A stretch of DNA of 64,000 nucleotides, from the NCBI RefSeq assembly GCF_005049285.1, contig NZ_SOSC01000004.1:227149-291148 (forward strand), given 5' to 3'. Made by a program: the position numbers and the translations under genes. Positions 1 to 6,475 of the stretch are shown here, in pieces; the first letter of the stretch is position 1; every line of letters begins with the position of its first letter. The notes under the pieces are model-generated. The model worked only from the letters and a program-made list of their open reading frames with translations, searched no databases and was not told where the DNA came from. The DNA comes from Halorientalis salina (lineage in GTDB: Archaea > Halobacteriota > Halobacteria > Halobacteriales > Haloarculaceae).

Positions 1-26
1 AGCGGCCGACGTACTTCACGCAGTCG

Positions 27-545
27 GTGCCGAAAAAGCTGACCTGGCAGAGCGTCCTGCTGGGAGGGTTGGCCCTGCTGTTGCCGCTGTATCTGCTCTT
101 CCCGGCGACCGTCGCGGAGTACCTCCCGACGACCGATCCCGTCCTGGCCTCGCCGAAGGTCATCGTGCTCGGACTGGTCGGGGCCGGCATCGAACTGTTC
201 GCGGCGACGCTGCTCGTGGGAGTGACGCTGTTTCGCCTCCGTCACCATCCGCTGTCGGAGCCCCAGGCGCGAACGGTCCTCAACGTCGAGGACTTCGCGT
301 CCTACGTGGGCTTTGGAACGGGCGGGATGGCCATCGCCATCACGCTCCTGTATTTCGCCCTCGGGCTGGCAGGCGGGGACGCCATCGCGAGTTACGTGAC
401 GACGATGGACGGCATCAACCCGTTCGTCGACTCCGGACTCGGACTCTCGGTCGCCGAACTCGCGGTGGTGTCCTTTCTGGGCTGTCTCGGTCTCCTCGGC
501 GCGGGTCGGTACCTCCGACGGCGGCTGGTCGCACTGACGGCGTAG
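27..545 (+). CDS. Four-helix membrane protein, function unknown
   Basis: I do not recognise this protein. It has four hydrophobic stretches, at roughly residues 8-28, 45-68, 95-113 and 140-160, which suggest a small integral membrane protein. The GTG chosen is the first start in the window, but the frame stays open to the window edge, so the true start may lie outside and the gene may be 5' truncated here. It ends 48 bases before pheA, which has its own TATA-like box, so the two are probably not co-transcribed. It resembles conserved haloarchaeal membrane proteins of unknown function. Confidence 0.6.
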   Translation: MPKKLTWQSVLLGGLALLLPLYLLFPATVAEYLPTTDPVLASPKVIVLGLVGAGIELFAATLLVGVTLFRLRHHPLSEPQARTVLNVEDFASYVGFGTGGMAIAITLLYFALGLAGGDAIASYVTTMDGINPFVDSGLGLSVAELAVVSFLGCLGLLGAGRYLRRRLVALTA

Positions 546-561
546 CAGCGACACCGCGGCG

Positions 562-568
562 CTTTTCA
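562..568 (+). promoter_or_regulatory. TATA-like box of pheA
   Basis: A CTTTTCA core in GC-rich DNA lies about 28 bases before the pheA ATG. That spacing predicts a transcript beginning at or next to the start codon (leaderless). Confidence 0.5.
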
Positions 569-592
569 CGGCCTGGGGAGTTACCCGAAGGC

Positions 593-1399
593 ATGGAGAC
601 ACTCACGCTCGGTCCGGCTGGGACCTACTCCCATCGGGCGGCCACGGCCGTCTCCGACGACGTGGCCTTCACCGAATCGGTGACCTCGATCGTCGAGTCG
701 GTCGCCGACGGGGAGTACGACCGCGGGGTCGTCCCCGTCGAGAACAGCATCGAGGGCAGCGTCACGGAGTCGCTCGATGCCTTCACGGAGCACGACATCG
801 CCGTCGTCCGGGAACTCATCACGCCCATCCGCCACGCCTTGCTCGCCCAGGACGAGGAGTTCGACCTGGTCGTCAGTCACGCGCAGGCGCTGGCCCAGTG
901 CCGGGGCTATCTCGACGAGAACTACCCCGAGGTGGCCATCGAGGCGGTCGCCTCGACCGCACGAGGTGTCGAGCGCGCACGCGAAGACCCGTCGGTCGCG
1001 GGCATCGGCCACCCGGACACGGCCGGTGACACCCTGAACGTCGTCGCCGAGGACATCCAGGATCAGGCCTCGAACGCGACGCGGTTCGTCGTCGTCGCGC
1101 CCGCCGCCGAACGCTCCGAGGCCGGCGGGAAGACCTCCCTCATCGTCTACCCGAACGTCGACTACCCCGGCCTGCTGCTGGAACTGCTCGAACCCTTCGC
1201 CGACCGGGACATCAACATGACCCGCGTCGAGTCCCGACCCAGCGGCGAGCGCCTGGGCGACTACGTCTTCCACATCGACATCGCCGCCGGCCTCTACGAG
1301 GAACGGACCCAGGCGGCACTGGCCGACATCGAAGCCATCGCCGAGAAGGGATGGGTCCGCCGACTCGGCTCCTACGACACCGAACACGTCGTCAACTGA
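593..1399 (+). CDS. pheA: Prephenate dehydratase with ACT domain
   Basis: Cytosolic enzyme converting prephenate to phenylpyruvate in phenylalanine synthesis. The catalytic prephenate dehydratase domain fills about residues 1-175. It includes the family's TRF motif at residues 163-165, whose Thr is catalytic. A C-terminal ACT domain follows from about residue 180, with the ESRP motif at 213-216, the signature of phenylalanine-binding feedback sites. The length (268 aa) fits a stand-alone archaeal enzyme without a chorismate mutase domain. The ATG agrees with the TATA spacing. Phenylalanine feedback is inferred from the intact ACT motif. Confidence 0.95.
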   Translation: METLTLGPAGTYSHRAATAVSDDVAFTESVTSIVESVADGEYDRGVVPVENSIEGSVTESLDAFTEHDIAVVRELITPIRHALLAQDEEFDLVVSHAQALAQCRGYLDENYPEVAIEAVASTARGVERAREDPSVAGIGHPDTAGDTLNVVAEDIQDQASNATRFVVVAPAAERSEAGGKTSLIVYPNVDYPGLLLELLEPFADRDINMTRVESRPSGERLGDYVFHIDIAAGLYEERTQAALADIEAIAEKGWVRRLGSYDTEHVVN

Positions 1400-1443
1400 T
1401 CTGACCGGGCGGTGACCTGTCGGGAACGCCACCTACGTACAGC

Positions 1444-1450
1444 ATTTTAC
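1444..1450 (+). promoter_or_regulatory. TATA-like box of the hsp20 gene
   Basis: ATTTTAC is the most AT-rich point in the gap. Transcription would begin near 1473, giving a leader of about 23 bases before the Hsp20 ATG. Confidence 0.5.
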
Positions 1451-1454
1451 CGTC

Positions 1455-1471
1455 CCCGTGGTAGCCACGGG
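1455..1471. promoter_or_regulatory. Perfect palindrome at the hsp20 transcription start
   Basis: CCCGTGG-TAG-CCACGGG is a 7-bp inverted repeat with a 3-nt spacer, between the TATA box and the predicted start of the hsp20 transcript. The position fits an operator for a dimeric repressor, such as a heat-shock regulator. The same geometry also matches the short palindromes found elsewhere in the window, so the operator role is only an inference. Confidence 0.4.
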
Positions 1472-1495
1472 TGGGACAGTCTCCCGTGAACCGTC

Positions 1496-1924
1496 ATGAA
1501 CCGACAGAACCCTTTCAGTGAGATCGAACGGATGTTCGACCAGCTCAGCCGCCAGATCGGCGAGTTCGAACCCCAGGGCGAGACTGGGGGCACCATCGCC
1601 ATCGACGTGGCGGACACCGGCGACGCCTTCGAGGTAACCGCCGACATGCCGAGCTTCGAGAGCGACGATATCCAGGTCACACTCCCCGACGCGCGGACGG
1701 TCCGGATCGACGCCAGCCGCACGTCCGAAACCGAGACCGAAGAGGGGGACGACGAGATGCGATACATCCGCCAGGAGCGCCGCGAGCAGTCGATCAGTCG
1801 GTCGATTCCGCTCCCCGAGGACGTCGACGAGGCCGAGGCGTCGGCCGACTTCGACAACGGCGTCCTGACGATCCACCTGCCCAAGATGACCGGTGGCGAC
1901 AGCACGAACATCCCCCTGAGCTGA
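1496..1924 (+). CDS. Hsp20/alpha-crystallin family small heat shock protein
   Basis: ATP-independent chaperone that holds unfolding proteins. The N-terminal region has the FSEIERMFDQLSRQ amphipathic segment typical of archaeal Hsp20. It is followed by an alpha-crystallin beta-sandwich (about residues 40-130) containing the conserved stretch ADFDNGVLTIHLPK near the C-terminus. At 142 aa the length is normal for haloarchaeal members. It stands alone between pheA and the peroxiredoxin, with its own promoter and a palindrome at the predicted transcription start, consistent with stress regulation. Confidence 0.92.
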   Translation: MNRQNPFSEIERMFDQLSRQIGEFEPQGETGGTIAIDVADTGDAFEVTADMPSFESDDIQVTLPDARTVRIDASRTSETETEEGDDEMRYIRQERREQSISRSIPLPEDVDEAEASADFDNGVLTIHLPKMTGGDSTNIPLS

Positions 1925-1969
1925 CGGCGAACCCGAACCGTGTTCCGGGCCGCCCGCGAACACCCGGCC

Positions 1970-2464
1970 ATGCTCGCGGCAGGCGACCCCGCACCCGACG
2001 TAACGGCACGGAACCAGCACGGCGACCCCGCACCCGACGTAACGGCACGGAACCAGCACGGCGACCCCGTCGCTCCCGCCTTCGCGGAGCCGACGGTCCT
2101 GTACTTCTACCCCGAGGACGGGACGCCCGGCTGTACGACGGAGGCCCAGCAGTTCGAGCGCGAACGGGACGCCTACGCCGACGCCGGCGTGACGGTCTAC
2201 GGCGTCTCGACGGACTCAGTCGAGTCCCACCGGGCCTTCGCCGAGGCCGAGGACATCGGGTTCGACCTGCTGGCCGACCCCGACGGCGAGGTCGCCGACG
2301 CGTTCGGCGTCGACCGAACCGCCCCCGCTGATTCGGCGCCCCGGACCACGTTCGTCCTCGAATCGGGCACCGTCCACCGCGTCTACACCGGCGTGAGCCC
2401 GGACGGACACGCCCGCGACGTGTTGCTGGACCTCCTCGACGACCAAATCGTATCGCTCGACTAA
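1970..2464 (+). CDS. Thiol peroxidase (Bcp/PrxQ-type peroxiredoxin) with duplicated N-terminal segment
   Basis: Cytosolic peroxiredoxin that reduces hydrogen and organic peroxides. The catalytic motif YPEDGTPGCTTEA places the peroxidatic cysteine at residue 55. The second cysteine of classical Bcp (CP+5) is absent, so another thiol must resolve it. The ATG giving MLAAGDPAPDV is the family's normal N-terminus; a GTG 30 bases upstream would add an unlikely arginine-rich extension. Residues GDPAPDVTARNQH occur twice in tandem because of a perfect 39-bp DNA duplication, which makes the protein 13 residues longer than expected. Whether the extra copy affects folding is unknown. Confidence 0.9.
   Translation: MLAAGDPAPDVTARNQHGDPAPDVTARNQHGDPVAPAFAEPTVLYFYPEDGTPGCTTEAQQFERERDAYADAGVTVYGVSTDSVESHRAFAEAEDIGFDLLADPDGEVADAFGVDRTAPADSAPRTTFVLESGTVHRVYTGVSPDGHARDVLLDLLDDQIVSLD
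1982..2059 (+). repeat. Perfect 39-bp tandem duplication inside the peroxiredoxin gene
   Basis: Two identical 39-base units (1982-2020 and 2021-2059) are followed by the first nine bases of a third (2060-2068). The unit is a multiple of three and keeps the reading frame. The lack of any mismatch suggests a recent event. Confidence 0.97.
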
Positions 2465-2629
2465 CGATCGGTTTCGACGCGGCGGCCGAGAACTCCGGGC
2501 CGTCCTCGACGCGGAGACTGTCGATCCGGACAGCCACGCCGAGACGGTGCTGTCGACGCTTCGGGACTGCTTCGGGACGGACCGCCACCCGGGACTGATG
2601 GACGAGACGAATATACTATCAACTGACAA
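2465..2629 (+). other. Gap with coding-like composition, possible gene remnant
   Basis: The bases between the peroxiredoxin and the promoter of the next gene stay GC-rich. In the frame of the downstream gene they read without a stop, giving an acidic peptide including ETVDPDSHAETVLSTLRDCF. This could be a 5' extension of the downstream gene or a decayed gene end. The AT-rich promoter just after it argues against translation as part of the regulator. Confidence 0.25.
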
Positions 2630-2630
2630 C

Positions 2631-2638
2631 TATTTATT
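2631..2638 (+). promoter_or_regulatory. TATA box of the Bat-like regulator
   Basis: TATTTATT lies in an AT-rich island, centred about 29 bases before the ATG at 2664. The spacing supports a leaderless transcript and argues against starts further upstream. Confidence 0.65.
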
Positions 2639-2663
2639 GTTGGAGAGTGAACAGGCGAACGAA

Positions 2664-5600
2664 ATGACGCTGGAGCCGGATGGTGGGCCGTCGGGTGGGG
2701 CCGACGGAACTGGCGAACTGGACGGGAACGGAGGTGAGGAGTCGACAGCACACGGCCAGCCCCGGTATCAACTCGACGGCGACGGGCGGTTCGTCGACGT
2801 CAGTCCCGGGTTCGCGTCCCTCGTGGGGTGGGATCGCGAGTCGCTGCGTGGGGAACACGTCTCGACGGTGCTCGCCGACGGGGAGGCCGAGCGCTACGAG
2901 GTCGCCGTGGGGAGACTTCGAGAGGCCGGGCCGCTGTCCGAGATCGAACTGGCGGTGACGCTTCGGGGGTCGACGGGCGACCGACTGCCGTGTACGCTAC
3001 AGTTCACGGGACTGGCCGGCGACGGGAGCGGCTGGGCGACTCTCACAACGGTGACGCCGCAGCCGTCGGGGAGCGATGGGGCGGCCAGCGAGTACGTGCG
3101 CGCACTCGGCGACGTGCTGGGGGGTGACGCGGACGTGGGCGTGTTCCTGGTCGACGAGTCCGCGACGGTTCAGTGGGCCAACGACACGGTTGCGGACTTT
3201 TTCGGCCTCGATCGCGAGCACCTGCTGGGCGCGGACAAGCGACGGCTCGTCCGCGACCGGCTCGGCGAGTCGGTCGCCGACCGTGAGGCGTTCGTCGAGA
3301 CGGCACTGGACACGTACGACCACGACGAGAGGGCCGTCAGCTCCGAGTGTCGGATCGAAGTGGGACCCGACCGATCGGAGCGGTGGGTCGAACTCCACAG
3401 TCAGCCCGTCACGGACGGTCCGTTCGCCGGGGGCCGCATCGAACTCTACTGCGACATCACCGAGCGGAAACGCCGCGAGAAGACGCTCCTAGAGTACGAG
3501 TCGATCGTCGAGAACGTCCGGGATTTCGCGTTCACCATCGACGCCGACGGCCGGGTCTCCTACGTCAGTTCTCACATCGAGGACATGATGGATATCACCC
3601 CGGAGGGGTTCCGCGGGGAGCCGGTCGAGGTGGCGACTCGCAGGGTGTTCGCGGACGAGCGGGACCTGGAGACGTATCTGGCACTCGTCGACGACCTGCT
3701 CGCCGGGGAGCGCTCGGAGGGACGGGTCGAAGCCGCGCTGGCGACACCGACCGACGAGGACCGGATCGTCGACATTCGCCTGTATTCGGTCAGCCGGGGC
3801 GGCGAGGTCGAACTGCTCGTCGGGATGGTCCGGGATATCACGACGAAGGCCAGACAGCAGACCGAACTCGAGTACGAGCGGGACCTGTTCGAACAGTTGG
3901 TTCAGACTGCCCCGGTCGGCATCACGGTCCACTCTGCCGACGGGGAGATCGTCCGGGCGAACGAACGCGCCGAGACGGTGCTCGGACTGGACACCGAGGA
4001 CCTGCTGGGTGTGGGGAGTGCGGACCTCGACTGCACGTTCGTCGAGGCGGACGGGACGGAGATCCTGCCGAGAGACCTGTCGTGCAGACGCGTCCTCGAC
4101 ACCGGTGAGCCGGTGTACGACGACGAGTGTGCCGTGGTCCGGCCCGACGGGGAAAAGCGGTGGCTCTCGGTCAACGCAGCACCGGTGCGGGGCGCTGACG
4201 GATCGATCGAACGGGTCGTCGGTGTCTTCGTCGACATCACTGAACACCGCGAACGCGAGCGCGAACTCGAAACGGAGCGGGCCTTCACCGAAGCCATCCT
4301 CGATTCGGTGCCGGACATGGTGTACGCCTTCGACACCAGTGGCCGGTTCATCCGCTGGAACGACCACGGTCTCGAGGTCAGCGGCTACGACGAGGACGAA
4401 CTCGCGGGCAAGCACGTCCTCGATTTCGTCCCCGACGCGGACCAGGAGCTGATCTGGGACGCGATCGAGGAAGTCTACGACGACTCGGTCGAACGACGTG
4501 AGACGCGACTGGTGACCAAGGGCGGCCGGGAGATTCCCTACGAGTTCAGCGCCGCGCCGATCGTCGACGAGGGGGGCGAACTGTTCGGGTTCGCCGGCGT
4601 CGGGCGGGACATCTCCGACCGGAAGGCACGCGAGCGCCGACTCAGGGAGCAAAACGAGCGGCTGGAGCGACTCAACCGAATCAACGCGGTCATCCGCGAC
4701 ATCGACCAGGCGCTGGTGAGCGCGTCGACGAGAGACGAGATCGAACGGACAGTCTGTGAACGACTGGCTGCGGCCGACACCTACCGGTTCGCCTGGATCG
4801 GACGCGAACAGCAGACCGACGGGACCATCGCGCCGAAGGCGACGGCCGGCCAGGCCGACGGCTATCTGGACGCGGTCACCGACCGGACCGACGGCTCGGT
4901 CCCCCGACAGGGGCCAGTCGGGCGCGCCCATCGGACGCGCGAGATACAGGTCTGTCAGAACGTGACCGACGCCCCGGCCTTCGAACGCGACCTGATCGAT
5001 GCCTACGACTTCCGGTCGGTCGCGTCGATCCCCATCGTCTACGAGGACACGCTGTACGGCGTCCTCTCGGTGTACGCCGCCGAGCCGTTCAGCTTCGGCG
5101 AGATCGAACAGGCCGTCCTCGCGGAACTCGGCGAGACCATCGGGCACGCGATCAGCGGGCTGCAGGCGAAGCGGGCGCTGGTGACCGAACGCGTCACGGA
5201 ACTCACCGTCGAGATCCGCGATCCGGATCGGTTCGTCTTCGCGCTCTCCGCGCGAGCAGACTGTACCCTCTCGTTCGAGGGCGGGGTGTTCCAGTCAGAC
5301 GGCGGCCTGCTGTACTACATCACCGTCGACGGTGTCGACGCCGACCGGATCCGCGAGGTGGCCGCCGACTTCGAGTACGTCGATCACCTGCGGGTCGTCA
5401 GCGAGTACGACGACGTCTGCGTCATCGAGATGCAGCCGCCGATCCCGTCGACGCTCGAAACGGTGACCGACCACGGCGGGGCCATCACGGACGCGACGGC
5501 CAGCGACGGGACGGTCACGGTAACCATCGAACTCCCGGGTGCGAGCGACGTACACGAACTACTGGACTCTCTCGAAGGCCGGTTCGACGAGGTGGAACTG

Positions 5601-5867
5601 CGGTCCCAGCGCGAGACCGAACAGTCGGTACAGACGCGCCACCAGTTCCGGGAGACGCTGACCGAACGATTCACCGACCGGCAACAGGCGGCGTTAGAGA
5701 TCGCCTACTACGCCGATTACTTCGACTGGCCGCGGGGCAGCACCGGCGAGGAACTGGCGAACGCGCTGGACGTCTCCGCGCCGACGTTCCACAAACACCT
5801 CCGACTCGCCGAGCGGAAACTCGTCGGCGCTATCCTCGACGACGGTCGTCCGGAGCGTCGGGATTAA
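2664..5867 (+). CDS. Bat-type multi-PAS/GAF sensor with C-terminal HTH_10 DNA-binding domain
   Basis: Predicted cytosolic one-component regulator of about 1067 aa. Domains in order: five PAS folds (about 34-145, 147-270, 275-395, 402-525 and 538-660, several ended by PAC-like D-I-T segments), a GAF domain (about 666-840), a bacterio-opsin-activator regulatory domain (840-990), and an HTH_10 helix-turn-helix near 998-1060 containing LTERFTDRQQAALEIAYYADYF. In haloarchaea this family is known from Bat, the light/oxygen-responsive activator of bacterio-opsin genes; no bop gene is present here, so the target is unknown. No membrane helices are seen. An alternative start at 2547 would add 39 residues but would place the promoter inside the gene. 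Confidence 0.9.
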   Translation: MTLEPDGGPSGGADGTGELDGNGGEESTAHGQPRYQLDGDGRFVDVSPGFASLVGWDRESLRGEHVSTVLADGEAERYEVAVGRLREAGPLSEIELAVTLRGSTGDRLPCTLQFTGLAGDGSGWATLTTVTPQPSGSDGAASEYVRALGDVLGGDADVGVFLVDESATVQWANDTVADFFGLDREHLLGADKRRLVRDRLGESVADREAFVETALDTYDHDERAVSSECRIEVGPDRSERWVELHSQPVTDGPFAGGRIELYCDITERKRREKTLLEYESIVENVRDFAFTIDADGRVSYVSSHIEDMMDITPEGFRGEPVEVATRRVFADERDLETYLALVDDLLAGERSEGRVEAALATPTDEDRIVDIRLYSVSRGGEVELLVGMVRDITTKARQQTELEYERDLFEQLVQTAPVGITVHSADGEIVRANERAETVLGLDTEDLLGVGSADLDCTFVEADGTEILPRDLSCRRVLDTGEPVYDDECAVVRPDGEKRWLSVNAAPVRGADGSIERVVGVFVDITEHRERERELETERAFTEAILDSVPDMVYAFDTSGRFIRWNDHGLEVSGYDEDELAGKHVLDFVPDADQELIWDAIEEVYDDSVERRETRLVTKGGREIPYEFSAAPIVDEGGELFGFAGVGRDISDRKARERRLREQNERLERLNRINAVIRDIDQALVSASTRDEIERTVCERLAAADTYRFAWIGREQQTDGTIAPKATAGQADGYLDAVTDRTDGSVPRQGPVGRAHRTREIQVCQNVTDAPAFERDLIDAYDFRSVASIPIVYEDTLYGVLSVYAAEPFSFGEIEQAVLAELGETIGHAISGLQAKRALVTERVTELTVEIRDPDRFVFALSARADCTLSFEGGVFQSDGGLLYYITVDGVDADRIREVAADFEYVDHLRVVSEYDDVCVIEMQPPIPSTLETVTDHGGAITDATASDGTVTVTIELPGASDVHELLDSLEGRFDEVELRSQRETEQSVQTRHQFRETLTERFTDRQQAALEIAYYADYFDWPRGSTGEELANALDVSAPTFHKHLRLAERKLVGAILDDGRPERRD

Positions 5868-5916
5868 TTCTTTAGCCATCTAGCTCATGGGAGTAGGCGC
5901 TCAATATATAGCTGCA

Positions 5917-6321
5917 ATGACTGAAAATGGGGGGCTACGGAGTTGCGGCGAATCGACCGGCGGAACAGCGCAGCTACGGCTGGAGGGGCCGTCACGCGAC
6001 GATCTGTTCGAATCACTCGCGGACGCTCGACGACGGCGGAGCCTGGCGTACCTGCGGGCCGAGGAGGGCGTCGTGTCGGTCGAGGAACTCGCGAAACACG
6101 TCGCAGCGGCCGAGCGCACCGGGGGGGAGCGCGTGTCGCCGTCCGATCGCAAACAGGTCGCGACCTCGCTGTACCACGTCCACCTGCCGAAGCTGATCGA
6201 CAGCGGGCTGGTCAGCTGGCAGGACCCGAACGAACGGGAGATGGTCAGAGCGACCGATCTCGGCCAGTCGCTCTCGACTGAACTGTCCTGGATGCCGACG
6301 AACGCGACGGGCGACGACTGA
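5917..6321 (+). CDS. Winged-helix (DUF7344-like) regulatory protein
   Basis: Small putative DNA-binding protein. The segment DDLFESLADARRRRSLAYL followed by a VSVEELAKHVA helix and a LYHVHLPKLIDSGLVSW recognition/wing region is the pattern of haloarchaeal winged-helix proteins catalogued as DUF7344. The ATG at 5917 is preferred. A start at 5887 would add ten residues and would overlap the AT-rich ATATATA segment. It follows the Bat-like regulator by about 50 bases, and a TTAATTCTTTA element between them may be its promoter. The target is unknown; a link to the upstream sensor is suggested only by adjacency. Confidence 0.75.
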   Translation: MTENGGLRSCGESTGGTAQLRLEGPSRDDLFESLADARRRRSLAYLRAEEGVVSVEELAKHVAAAERTGGERVSPSDRKQVATSLYHVHLPKLIDSGLVSWQDPNEREMVRATDLGQSLSTELSWMPTNATGDD

Positions 6322-6443
6322 GCGCGCCTTCGGGGGTGAGACCACGACGCTACGGAATGTATCCGGGGTCGACGGGCCAGCCGTTGGGGGCGGCTGGCTG
6401 ACGAGCGGTGCACGGGTCAGTCCTCGCGCAGGCGGGATGGTAG

Positions 6444-6451
6444 TTATTTTA
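6444..6451 (+). promoter_or_regulatory. TATA box of leuS
   Basis: TTATTTTA is centred about 28 bases before the leuS ATG, predicting a leaderless mRNA. Confidence 0.65.
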
Positions 6452-6475
6452 GGCAGCCGTCCAGAACCGACTACT

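Noticed and set aside
1433..2059. Minus-strand open frame starting with a tandem VPCRYVGCGVA peptide
   Set aside because: The repeat is only the complement of the 39-bp peroxiredoxin duplication.
3489..5147. 552-codon open frame on the minus strand opposite the Bat-type regulator
   Set aside because: It is a mirror of the high-GC codon pattern of the plus-strand gene; no domain is seen and the plus strand has clear PAS/GAF/HTH motifs.
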